Shown here: positions 23,055-34,819 of the stretch, one piece after another | How positions within the stretch are numbered: position 1 is the first letter of the stretch | How the letters are laid out: the number at the start of each line of letters is the position of its first letter | DNA from: Stenopsyche tienmushanensis | Taxonomy: Eukaryota > Arthropoda > Insecta > Trichoptera > Stenopsychidae | Assembly: GCA_008973525.1 (NCBI GenBank) | Contig: WACJ01000075.1 | Location: 372,001-436,000, forward strand | DNA length: 64,000 nucleotides | Direction: 5' to 3' | Notes under the pieces: generated by a model | Database searches by the model: none | What the model saw: only the letters and a program-made list of their open reading frames with translations | What the model was told of the DNA's origin: nothing | Program-made: the position numbers and the translations under genes

Positions 23055-24430
23055 ATAATAGTAAGAGTTTTTGTAATTTTGCTCATGAAATTCTCATGAA
23101 ATTGTCGAGTGCGGAAAATCTAGGGTTAACCATAAAGAAATTTATTTTCTGTATGATTTGAAATGCTTTAACCTGATTGCTGATTTCGATGGACTTTGAT
23201 TTGGTTGGGACTTTTTTTTAAATTCACGGTATGTTAACCCCAAAATAAAGTGAAAAGTGACCCGGCCGCGAAAAAAATTAGATAATAGTGTGCGTGTGAA
23301 AATAAAAATCGCTGGGGTCACTCGTTCTATTTTTTGTCATCAGATTACGCCAGCATCAGCATGAGAAGATGTGCGTTGGCAGCGGACGACGGGCCCAACA
23401 GGACCAATTGGGATGAAGCCAGTGACCTTGTTTTGAAAAAAATGTGTCATTAACATGTTGTGCTGTCTTATTTTTAATCGCTCTGCCTTGCGGAGCAAAT
23501 TAACCGCTTCAAGAGCCAGCCCATCAGAAATTAATTAAAGCTGACTACGGCGGTGTCGCCTGCAAGCCGATGACAACAGACGACTTCAGCCATGCTGCTT
23601 ATATACACACTCAACCAACCACTCAAATTGAGAAAAATGCCCTACCATTTCACGCTATTTACCTACTCGAGCATTTCCAGGAAAATCTCTATTATATCCT
23701 CCTACGAAGTCGAAAATAAATCTCGCATAAATCTTGGATTTGGACTAAGACATGGATTTGAAGAATGAAGCTTTAACATATAAATTTAAAAGCATGTTAC
23801 GCCATCTGCTAATGTTATTTTTTGAAAAATACCAACATCATCCGTATATCGCATATTATTCACCATCGTCTGTATTTCGCTGAAAACGCTCAAATAATTA
23901 ATATTGCAAAAATTGAATTCAAATAAAATAGATATGCTGTGTTAAAATTTAGGCTACGCTCAATAATCAAATATAAAACAAATGATTCTAAATATTGTAA
24001 TATGTCATGTTATAATATCGCCAAACTATTATTAAGAAATTTAAACATTAATCTATATTTAATATTAACTAATTATTGGTATGGTGCAAAATATTGCATT
24101 GTATCTGATGAAGTAAAATACTTATAAATTCGTATAAAGTGTCGAAAAATTTATATAAATCTTAAACACAGGATAAAACATTTTTTCTGCGTTTTCAAGT
24201 AAGCGGTCCGGAATGTGTTAATACGAACAAATTACCAATCGAAATCGGCTCCTACAGAAAACTTTTATAGTGTAGGAATTTTTAATAGTGCGATTTTTAT
24301 TGACTTCCATATATGATCAAGTTAAGATAGAATAATTCAAAAATTAAATATAATATATTAAGAGACCTATTCTAGCACTTGTTAGATCTTAGGACAGTTT
24401 AAATAACAAACACAATTTAATGTTATAAAA
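23055..24430. other. Non-coding DNA with a GC-raised island at about 23220-23640
   Basis: The island contains CG-rich words, a 31-codon frame starting MRRCALAADDGPNRTNWDEA near 23360 and a TATATA-like tract near 23600. It could be a short exon, a 5' UTR or a conserved non-coding element; I cannot choose. The remainder to 24430 is AT-rich and empty. Confidence 0.3.
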
Positions 24431-24434
24431 GTTT

Positions 24435-25278
24435 ACTTAAACCTTTTTTTGTGCGATAGATGTATTCTGCGGAAAATTGCACAAAAAAAGCTATGAATTA
24501 CATACAAAAATTGAAGATGCCTTCAATGGATTTTAGAAGCCGCATAACTTTAAAACAGCTATATAAAACATATCCAAAATCGCATAAAAAAAGTTACGGA
24601 AGAAATAGTATACACAATGTCAATGTCATCATTGTTTTGTTAAGATTTTCTCTTTCCAACAATATAATTCATAATTAGTAAAGATGTCACTATAGTCCCT
24701 AGCTCAAAAATAAATAAATCATAAAATGGCAACTGCTTAAAAAAATTCAATCAAGTAATTTTTTGGCATTATTTTGTCACAGTTAAAAAACAAATTTTGA
24801 CATAAATCTGGTAGGAATAATAGAGGACTATATAGAATAGATTCGTACCCATTAAAACTTGAGATATAGAGATAGAGAGGACCGTGTTGAAAAAAGTAGT
24901 TTCGAGAAAAACGCGTTAAAAGATTTCATTATGGTAAGACCGGCCAAGTTGCCGCGTCACTAAAATAGCTATAACTCCGTAAGTAGTTGGAATTTTGGAA
25001 ATTCCTTTGGAAAATATATTTTTAAAGGTCGAAAAATTGGAAAAATGCAAAAAAAACAAAATCATTTTTTTTTTAAATCTAAATCCGAATAAAGGGCGTG
25101 GTCGTAATTCAGCGATAGCAGATTTGTCCCAAATTATAATTTTTTTCTAAATCTCCGTTAGTGTTGATGAGTTATTTCCTATTTTATCCAAAATATCTCG
25201 ATACATATTCTTTATTAAAAAAAAACTGTTTAAAAAAAACCGCATAACTTCGAAATCGCACAAAAAGATGTTTTAGTG
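24435..25278. mobile_element. Unclassified DNA transposon, copy 2 of 3
   Basis: The left end is ACTTAAACCTTTTTTTGTGC and the inverted right end is CGCACAAAAAGATGTTTTAG. Inside, the block with ACTCCGTAAGTAGTTGG (about 24970-24990) matches copy 3 closely. Compared with copies 1 and 3 it lacks part of the interior between about 24600 and 24640. It has no coding capacity. Confidence 0.7.
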
Positions 25279-26469
25279 TATATATCAATTATCTTTCTGT
25301 TCGTTATTTGTCATATGTATATTGTAATAAAAATATATGAATGCAATATATTTAAAGTTCCATATATATTATGAAAAATAATAATGTCCAATTTATTAAG
25401 TGTTAATAAAACTTATTAATTTTGCTGATAGACCATTTTAGCAACTCCTTCATTTGAACGCTATATAAGTTTTAATATCTTTGCAAACTCATTGGAAACT
25501 GGCCGAAATATTAAGCATATTATCTTTTCCGAAAAACTCCCTTAAATCAATCGAGTCGTCCTGAATTTATGTTAGAAATAGCCAACTTCAGGAGTATCTC
25601 ACAATATCATCTACAGCACAGATCGGAAGTGCGGCACCAGAGGGCGTCTTAAAGCCCCAAAGCAATTTCCTGTTATCCAGCAGCAGTCAATAAGAATCTT
25701 TAATCTTTAAAACGTATATTTTAAAATATTACTGCCCAGTATATCAACCTAAAATGTATTTAACAATTATTATTTTTTTCACGTTTATAACATTATATGA
25801 TCCAATGCTGAGATGCAAATCAATTTTGTGATCATATGGTTACAATCGCCTTAAGATGGTATACGTTATGAGCACGCGATGGATATAGACTAAAAAAAAA
25901 CTTGTAAAACAGTATTCCAGCATGGTTTTAAACATGTTTTTATTGATACATTTTAATAAGCAATTTTGTATTAATATTGTACCATCACTTTTATCGTAAA
26001 TGTTTGGCTTGTTTACCTAATAAACTATATTTTTAATAGCCTATTTGAATGAAGCTTCGGTGTAAAACCATATTTCAGCAAAATGACGTCGTAAACATCA
26101 TATTTCACGTCGATGCATGCTTTCAGTTCAAATTGCATCACTAGCCAAACATTATTATCTACAAAATTCTGTCGCTCCTGGAATATTTAGAATTTAAGGG
26201 ATGATGAAATTTATTCCAGGATTCAACGTCGAAAAACATTACTTTGTTTATTAAATTTATAGATGCATTCGTATGCGATATTGTTATCTATGGTCTAATA
26301 TGGGATAGATTTGGGCCAGTCTCAGTACAACTTCCAAAGTAATTAGTATGCGGTCGAATGATATTATGGAGCGAGTTTAGTCATTTGCATTCGGCCAATA
26401 GGCATTTAATATGCATCGATATGGATATCGCTTAAATAATCCTATATGATTTGAGATACATTTGTTACA
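25279..26469. other. AT-rich non-coding DNA
   Basis: A short GC-richer patch lies at 25610-25690. Otherwise nothing was recognised. Confidence 0.45.
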
Positions 26470-26471
26470 TA

Positions 26472-27113
26472 TTAGGTCAGTCCAAAAGTTCGTGCGCATC
26501 TGCAGCAATAAAAAGTAAGTAAGAACTGCCCAGATATGGCCTAAAAAAATAAAAGTTGAAAATACAGCATTTATGATGAATCCCATTTATGTTCAGGATG
26601 TTCCTGTTAATTTTGATAACGACGTTCTTAAAAATCTTATAGAGTCAGAGACTAATTGCAGCATGGATGGATTCATCTCATGGAACAGTTTTTCGTCATT
26701 TAAAGGAGATTGGGAAAGTATCCAAGCTGGAAAAGTGGGTGCCACATGAGCTATGTGAATCTAATTACTAGCAACGAATAAACAGGTAACGAAAAATGGA
26801 TTATTTATCATAACGTCACAAGAAAAAGACAGTGGACAGATAAAGATAAAATGCCAATTCCAATTTTGTGCTTCAAAATCTTTTTTACTAGGAATAAAGT
26901 TAAATTCTAAACAAAACGGACTTTCAAGTTTTTTTAACTCAAAACCAGTGTCTTTCTACATGAATGGAATTAAAAAAAAAACTACCTGTAAGATGGCGAG
27001 AAATTATAGATAATAGAGGAAAATATTTCATTGATTAAAATGTTAAACTGTGTTTTAGTTACAATATTTTAAAATAATCCCAAAAATGCGCACGAACTTT
27101 TGGACTGACCTGA
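26472..27113 (+). mobile_element. Mariner-family A, deleted copy
   Basis: The ends TTAGGTCAGTCCAAAAGTTC (left) and GAACTTTTGGACTGACCTGA (right) are inverted repeats with TA on both sides (26470-26471 and 27114-27115). The plus strand retains a possible start region, then HGTVFRHLKEIGKVSKLEKW with VPHEL (about 26680-26755), the classic mariner HTH and WVPHEL block, and near the right end LPVRWREIIDNRGKYFID, the transposase tail. The catalytic middle is deleted. At 642 bp it is about half the usual 1.3 kb. Confidence 0.9.
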
Positions 27114-27115
27114 TA

Positions 27116-28224
27116 TTTAGCACTCACTTCTGACATAAATCATCATATTGCATATGTGTATTTTCATCAATGAATGATGAATCTAATATATCAAGTACGC
27201 TAAGAAAAATGATGAACCATTTCAAAATTAATTGATATGTGGAAAGCCTGTGGATATTAAGTTAACGAGCATGCAAAAAACATTATGCAGATGTACCCTC
27301 GGGAGCCGTGGTACATTTCGTACAATTTCAACATTATGGCTAAGTAGCTAGGAAGGATAGAGAGTAAGTGGATGCTTGGATTAATCCATTAAATGAATTG
27401 AAAAATAAATAAATTGAAAGGAAGAAGCGACACGCGGCACAGAGCCGTTACCTAATCCGGGAACGGAACTTTGCTGATTGAGTCGTATACTTAAACTTGA
27501 ACTAATTGATGTTGGCCAATTGGGATAGCTACGAAAAGTACAATGTGATATCCCTGATTAAAATCGAGCCAACAGAACGCTTGGCAAAGTGACGAACTTT
27601 ATAATCTGGTAATCGCAGATGATACTTTGAACACTGCTCTTGGACGGATTCTACTGCTTCCGAATTAAAATCCACTAGCTTTGTCTATTTACCCTATGGA
27701 TGTACAGATTTTAACAGATTTGGGGGATGATGAAATATTGTACGTATTTTTGTTGTTGAAAAATTAATTAACATTGGAAATTTTTAATTTTTTTTGCATA
27801 GAAGATTTTTCAACGGTATATTCCATTGCCTATTGTATTATTAACACATTCAATATTTTGCCGTCAGTAAACATTCATTTTCAATAGCATAAAATGTATT
27901 TACAACAGCAAAAGCATTCATTTTATAAGATTCCAGACACTAGGTGTAAATGAACTCACGTTTTTGCTTGTTTAATTTAGACAGATTATAAACACCAATT
28001 TCTGCAGGAATTTTCTGAAGAATAATGAATGTGCATGCAAAAGTGGATTGATAACAAAAAATAGAATAAACCATTTTAAATTAAAAATGGATATTTTAGT
28101 TAAATGTAATATCGATGATATATCTAAATATAATAGTGAAAATTAAGTTCAAAGTGATTTTTTTTTTGTGTGCATAGAGTTAACCTCTTGTGGAGTTAAG
28201 ACACGTATTTGCGCTTGAATTTCA
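27116..28224. other. Non-coding DNA
   Basis: Bases 27230-27720 have somewhat higher complexity, with words such as GAGCCGTTACC and GGCACAG, but show no frame or structure. No repeat ends were seen. Confidence 0.4.
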
Positions 28225-28620
28225 GTAATTCCGAAAGGGCATTCTTACATGTTGAACTTCAAGAGAGACAAAGACGGAGAGAATATCTCGCGTACATCAT
28301 ACGATTGTATAGATCGATAACCCAAATTTATCGACTATTAATGATAGCCCAAATGAATCGATTTCAAGTGTATTGTTTATGATTACGCGATAAAATGAAC
28401 GATTATTGGGTGCTATTGGCAGTGTTTATTTATTTATATACAAGCTTCATACACGCTGCGGCGTTCATGTCAGATAAGTGGATATGGGGCGCACCGATCT
28501 GTACGAACGGTATTTATAGGATTAAGTGTCGCCTGGATTCCACGCGAATTTCGAAACATTTTCAAAATAATACTTCCTTTATAAAAATCGATATAATTCT
28601 TAAACCGGCATACAAATTGA
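28225..28620. repeat. Decayed relative of the hAT element at 33242-33780
   Basis: Bases about 28262-28360 (GACGGAGAGA, GCGTACATC, GATCGATAAC, TTTATCGACTA in order) follow the interior of the hAT element at 33515-33620. A later block, GTACGAACGGTATTTATAG near 28500, matches 33667-33705 loosely. Ends were not found. The frames here (28395-28628 plus, 28470-28739 minus) are accidental. Confidence 0.55.
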
Positions 28621-28629
28621 TATCTTAAC

Positions 28630-31600
28630 ATAACGATGTTTTTTAACTTGAGTTTTTTAGCTTGAGAATGAGTTAATAAAAATAAATTTAAAAATTCCAA
28701 TCTCCCAGATTTATTGGCATGGTGAAAATTTTCCTCCATCTGGATTTAAATCCTAAACTTTATACCAAAAAATGCAGGAACTAACCTACCATATCAATGC
28801 TCGCTCATTTAAATTTTATTATTTATAAATAATTAATTTCGCTCCAATCACTTTATTCGGCCATGAGCGTATAACATCGAACGTGATTGCATCCATAATG
28901 TAAAACTGGATGCGCGCGCATCCAAGTTTGTATGGCAAAAATAATAAATGCGCCCTCTCACATGCATTTTTAAAGGTTCAACCTCCCAAAATACTAAAAA
29001 TATACGATTTATCCAAACGATGTGATGTTTTTATTGACTTTAAATTATCTTGATCAATTTTTGGCAAAGTGTTTTGTTCCTGGATGCTTACTATAAAGGA
29101 CTGCGGAAAAAATCACCATGCCAATATAATTGACAGTTGGTACGATTTATTATTTTCAGTTGTTTATCTTAAATCAAATTTATCCCGATTTCCTGATTCT
29201 AAAAATGAATACTGAGTCGATAATGGATTATATTTTATAATTACATATAGGATAAAAAATACGAACAGATTCATATGGAAACTATTAACCAATTCACTGT
29301 ATCATATATTACTTTGAGTAATTTATATTAGCTCCATATATATTTTTATGCGGTTTTTAATTTCTGTAAATCTTTTCTTGATTTGTATTATTTATGTAAG
29401 ATATTAACTATGTATCGGGCTGATATTTTATAAAGCTTTCATGTAAATTTAAATTGATTTTGATACATTTACTTTGAAAAGTGTTCTAATATTTTGACTG
29501 CACATTAAAGATTTAATTAAGTTATTATTATATTAAAAATGTAATTGTAGTGAATGAAGTTAATACAAAAATCCTTAATGTTTCGTACATGATTTCAATT
29601 CTCTTTTTCTAGGCAAGATAAGGAATAAATGGAATTCAGTGATGCCAAATGTAGCTCTCCGACGTGGTGATTATCTCGCAGCTCAGCTTACCACAGAGCT
29701 TAACTAGCGAAATCCATGTATTATGGAATTTTAACCGATCTCTCAAGAAACGAATACAAATAAAGAAACAAAATAGTAAAAGAAAATGGGGGATTAGCTT
29801 TTGGGAAATCCACTAAAATTCTCATTTGATGTAAAAAAAATTGGGTTCAGATTTATAATAGGGTCGTTGTTTCCACCATTTGATGAACGTGCGTCCAATT
29901 TTGATGAACAATATAAACACTGACACATTTTAAACGATCACATGTCCGTTTTCTGTACATATTTTTCGTGAATAACATCCAAAAATCTCTATTAAGAACA
30001 ATGTATTTTCAAGCATTTATGTGGGTTGAAAAATTGACAGGTTCGATGAAATAGAAATATACGAATTTGTGAAGTCAAACAAAAAGACTTTATATGGATG
30101 TATTCAAATGAAAAAAAAAAAATACGTCAGATATACAAAAATATGTCTCCAAAGCGAGCGAAAAAATGTCAAACAAATTTGTTCATTTTTAAGACATTCC
30201 CGGGTTAATTTAAGCATTTTTGCATATTGTTTCCAGAAACAATACTGACAGCAATTTGAGGAAACAAAAATGTATCTTCGTTTCGCATGTTTGCGTAAGT
30301 ATAAAATGCTAAAATAGAATTATGCGACCATTCTCTTCCCAGGCAACATTTATCCGGGCACGTTTCATGTTAAGCCTTTAACGCTTGATTAATACACACA
30401 GCCACAAATGTCTTCATTAATCATCTGCTATTACGGGAATGTCGTAATCTATTCCGTATGTATGGCTCTATTAAATTGCGGAAAAATGGGAGAGTGCCGT
30501 CTTTAAATGCCGAATTTATCCCATCCGGAAGATTTGGAGATGGGAGACTTTCATGAATAAATAGTGCGTGTGACTCTTTTTCGGCGGGATTCGAATGTCT
30601 TCTAAATTTAATGTTACGTCGTCGGGTTTCATGGCGAACTGCGAAAATACGCGATGAGCAGACGAAGAACTTGACTTGAATCCAATGCTTTGAAGAAGCG
30701 ATTATTTCGCTTTGATGGGTGATAAGTGGCGCAAAAAATAAGTCTCTTAGCGCCGCGTCAGACACTTTGAATTTTTTGGCATTTACTCGATAAAAATTGA
30801 AATAGTTTGATTTCGGCATTTGAAAATCCGGATTCTAGAGCGATTCTACTTGGGGTTTAGATGTTAAAAAAAATATAAACCAATAACGTTTGATATCGCC
30901 TTCAAACACAGTCAGCTATCAAACAGGAAAACGCCACATGAGAGCGATCGTTTAAGGCTGCAAACTTCGTAATATACCCCTATACAGAGACTCATTACTT
31001 ATTTTAATATTTGCAATATGATGATAAATTTAAAAATAGCGCATAATTAAATTCAACGGGTCTTTAGGGCGCAAAACAATGAGAATTACGGGAGGTAGTC
31101 ATTGTTTTAGTTTCGCCCGGTATTAATTTTAAATTCAGCTTAAAGCAAAGTTTGAGCAGAAATTTATGGCCATTGTTAATTTGAACAATTTTTGCCCTAC
31201 CGATAAATTTATTTGGTAAAAATTCAATATTTCCAACAAACTCAACTTTCCTGGATCGTTTTTACATTTTATCCCTTTTTTAAGCACTTTTTTGCAATGA
31301 TGAACGTATGATAAAAATGATATACGATGTAGAATATAAAGCATTTTAAAAAAATGTTCTTAAAAGAATCATAAAAGCGCTGATATTAGCAATATTTTTT
31401 TTTAAATTCATCACTATGAAGGCTTTTATTATTATAAATTCCTTAAAATCTTCAAATATCAGCTACAAAATGATTGACATGAAAGAAATTCATCAAATAA
31501 AGCTGCAAATGGCTGTAAAAAATCAAAGATAAGCTATGGCCATGATTAAAATTGCAATGTTACATTTGAACATGGTAACACTTGTCCTGGCATTAAATAT

Positions 31601-33241
31601 GTAATAAATTTAAATGATGCTATTTTGCTCAATGTGTTATATTGTGGATTATACAAGAAACATAGTATGTATAATTAATCATGTCTTTATCTATGCTATG
31701 TATTTAAATTAGAATCAATAGCTGTAACTAATGTGTTGGTTGTATACAATTAAAACTTGAGATATTAGAGCTTAATTAAGTTTTTTTCTGAATGTTAATT
31801 AAGTATGATAAAACACCATGCAAATTTGTTAACATTGCAAAGATGTATTATCTTCATTAGGGTTTAATTGGGGATGAGAAAAAGTGTGTTGCCGTTGTGA
31901 TGATGAAAAATTCTTAAGAAAAATATTTTCTTTGACATTTTTCATTGGATTACAAGCCCTCTGGTTAAAATTTGTTTTAAAGGAATTGAAAACGAGAGTT
32001 AATTTTGTTAACACGATTATCTGATAAAGCTCAAAGCTTGTAATTCCATTAATGCTGAAAGAAAACGCCGGAGAAAGTTCAGCTGAATGAATTCCTAGAA
32101 AGCGAGTGAAATTGATGAGCAAATAACGCTTTAAAATATGTTCACTAGCCCGAATAATGGAAAGCAAATAGATGAATAATAAAATGGAGCCTTCGTTCCG
32201 TCGATAAATAACTTCGTTATTCGATTGGAGCTTTCCGTCGCGGTTTGAGGACGCGGAAAGCTTTCGACCTCAATTGTTGGACTGACCGACCTTAACTTAC
32301 AAGCTAATCGAGTAAACTTGACCGAAAAACTTTTGACAGTCGGCTGCCAATATTGTGCGTATTAAAATGTTGACAGTTGGCAAGGATTGACGACAGCGAT
32401 GCTGGTGTCGCCGACCTTCGCAGGCTTGTTCTTCATCAGAAGGTGAACGCCAACAACCTTGTATGATAAATTAGCCACCCGAGAAAGTTCGCTAAAACAC
32501 ACTGTATCAACATTAAAAGATATGCATTTCCACTTAAATACAAAGATAATCATACATAAATAAAATATCATAATATAGCCGGGACAAAGTAAATTCAGAT
32601 AAGACCATCATATTACGGAGAGCTATGAGTTTTCATTCCGAAAAAGCTTTTACATGGATGCTTCTTTAATAGACTGGCTTAATATTACACGAGCTATTCA
32701 AAAATGCATCTCATGGTCGGCTGCTTTGTATTATTTCTAGAGTGTAGAATTCCAAACACAGACATAAAGAAACGTGATTGATCATGTAGGAGCTTTAAAA
32801 TGTAAACTTTAATATAATATGATGCTAAACTTGACGTTTTACGACACATCGCATACGTAGCAAACAGAGAGCAAATCCAATATTTATAAGACGAAATAGA
32901 ATTTTCGATCGTTTTATACGGACCAAAACGTATCGATTCCTTATCTACAAGATGCCAGGCTAACGTCCTCATGAATAGATCAAGAATTTGACGATTTAAA
33001 AAATGTTTGAAAATAATGAGTATGCAAAATAATTTGAAAAGATTAAAGCATTTACAATATACTGGATAATGGACACAGTTATCGGCATCATTCAAGCCGT
33101 GATAAAATTAATAAGAAATACGAATTTGTAGGAAAAACAAGTAGTGGAAAGCACAGGAAATAGCATTGATTTTTTTCTGCTCTTTTGGTTGATATTAAAT
33201 TTCGTTCCAATTAGACTACTTCCGAATAATATATTTTAACA
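28630..33241. other. Non-coding DNA with a few long but unsupported frames
   Basis: This is mostly AT-rich. Bases 30300-30830 and 32000-32310 are of mixed composition and contain minus-strand frames of 132 codons (30421-30819, with an ATG) and 112 codons (31829-32167). A 133-codon frame (32694-33095) has no ATG at its start. None shows a domain or codon bias typical of coding DNA. I regard them as chance frames, possibly in conserved non-coding DNA. Confidence 0.4.
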
Positions 33242-33780
33242 CAGAAGAGTCAAACTCAAAAGCTAACGTGGGCCAAAATTTAAAAAAAGCTTAAGTTGAC
33301 GTGGGCCGCAAAAAAATGCAAATATGGATTCTAAGGATGAAATTAACTCCTCTTTGATGGAACGGCTTATTTGAATTTACAAAAAACAATTCTCAAATGA
33401 CTCTGTGAAGCTCCAACTCAAGGCAAACCCGTTGTTGAGGAACTTCGCATATCGGCGTTCGAAATCAAGCGATGCAGAAAGATTATTCTTGCACGTTCGG
33501 AAATTGTGAATCGAAGACAGAGACGGAGAGAGTGTCTTGCGTACATCGTACGGTTATATCGATCGATAACGATAACTCAAATTTATCGACTAATATTAAT
33601 AAGTCAAATTGATCAATTCCAAGCTTCAACGAATGCATTATTGAATACACCAGAAAAGTAGATTTGTACGAACCTAGACATAATACTGACTGGTATTTAT
33701 AGTTCGTTTTGTTGACTGGGCCGTAAAAATATTGACTGTGGACCGTATGCGGACTACGAGCCACGAGTTTGACACATCTG
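33242..33780. mobile_element. hAT-type transposon, 539 bp
   Basis: The terminal inverted repeats are CAGAAGAGTCAAACTC at the left and GAGTTTGACACATCTG at the right. They are flanked by TTTTAACA (33234-33241) and TTCTAACA (33781-33788), an 8-bp target duplication with one mismatch. CAG(A/G).GTCAAACTC with GGGCC shortly inside is typical of hAT ends. The interior has no intact transposase. Frames at 33483-33874 on the minus strand belong to this element and are not genes. Confidence 0.85.
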
Positions 33781-33788
33781 TTCTAACA

Positions 33789-34285
33789 CATTGAATTGCT
33801 AAATTAAAGCTCTCTTTTTGATAGACCTTGACCGTGACCATATGGTTACAGTCACACATCACATACAACATCATAAATTATCACTATATATTTCCACCTG
33901 AATATCGATAATGTTTCGTGGCTTGATCATTTTGATTATAATTTTCTCCACAGTTTTATAAATAATTTCCATAAAGCAAACATCAAAAGTTCTACATATT
34001 TGATATAGAATTTATAAAGTGTCTCAGATTGTAATGCATTTTTAGTATACAACATAAATGTGCTGTATAAATACTACAATAAGCAACGATTTTGATTTCA
34101 AATAAAAATTATAATAGTATTTAAAATTCAGGATATATTACGATCGACTGCTTCTTTCTGCTTTAATCAGATCTGAAGTAATAGATCCAGAGATGATTAA
34201 ATAAGTTGAGCAAGGCTAATTTTTATATGATTTTTCGCTTTACGCTTTTATCGCTATCTAAAATATTGGGATTCCCTTACGTCTT
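33789..34285. other. AT-rich non-coding DNA
   Basis: No features were recognised. Confidence 0.5.
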
Positions 34286-34290
34286 CGTTT

Positions 34291-34435
34291 GCAGATAATA
34301 CTAGCTTATTGCGCCAGATAATTCTGTATATCCATGCACCAAAAACGGTATGCATGGACTTATCTGGCGCAATAAACAGTCATTATCTGCTTAAGTATGA
34401 CGGTATTTGACGGTAACTGTGCGTCAATGGGTTAA
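34291..34435. repeat. Near-perfect 100-bp palindrome beside a piggyBac-like end
   Basis: GCAGATAAT, CTTATTGCGCCAGATAA and TCCATGCA on the left (34291-34338) are mirrored by TGCATGGA, TTATCTGGCGCAATAA and ATTATCTGC on the right (34351-34390), with a short loop. Downstream the sequence ends in GCGTCAATGGGTTAA (34421-34435). TTAA preceded by GGG is how piggyBac-type elements end, so this may be one terminus of a piggyBac-like MITE. The other terminus was not found. Confidence 0.55.
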
Positions 34436-34744
34436 ATGACATTATCTCGAAACTGCATTTTCAAAAACGGTCTAATTTTTGGGTTGTTTTTCACTATAAT
34501 ATTGTAAAATTGTGGCTAAAATTTGTCAAAAATATAAAAAAGTGCAATTAAAAAATCTATTTAGTTTTTAATTATATACTTTTATGTGTAAATTCTTCTC
34601 CTGTACACAATAAAAATAAAAAAAATAGTTTTTAGATCAATAGAAAAAATCGGACAATTGGACAATGTAGGGAGGGGAGGGGCGCAGTTTAGATTCTTGC
34701 CACGGGCGCATCATATCTTAGTTACGACTTTGCAAATAATATTA

Positions 34745-34819
34745 TCCACTCGGTAGTATAGTGGTCAGTATCCCTGTCTATCAGCGTGGAAGACCGGGTT
34801 TCGATTCCCCGCCGGGGAG
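34745..34819 (+). tRNA. tRNA-Asp pseudogene or tRNA-derived fragment
   Basis: The D-arm (CGGTAGTATAGTGGTCAGTA), the T-loop region (TTCGATTCCCCG) and the acceptor CCGGGGAG match eukaryotic tRNA-Asp. It is broken: two extra bases in the 5' acceptor strand (TCCACTCGG), one extra base plus substitutions in the anticodon arm so that the stem no longer pairs, and a mismatch in the T-stem. The anticodon would read ATC rather than GTC. No T-run follows within 40 bases. It is probably a pseudogene or the head of a SINE. Confidence 0.75.

Noticed and set aside
30421..30819. 132-codon minus-strand frame with ATG
   Set aside because: No domain, no codon bias and no second exon; one frame of this size is expected by chance in 64 kb. 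Worth a database search only.
31829..32167. 112-codon minus-strand frame
   Set aside because: AT-driven composition and no recognised motif.
32694..33095. 133-codon minus-strand frame
   Set aside because: Opens with TTG, no ATG near its start, rich in Ile/Phe/Tyr/Cys as expected from AT-rich DNA.
33483..33874. Two minus-strand frames
   Set aside because: They lie within or across the end of the hAT element and do not match a transposase.
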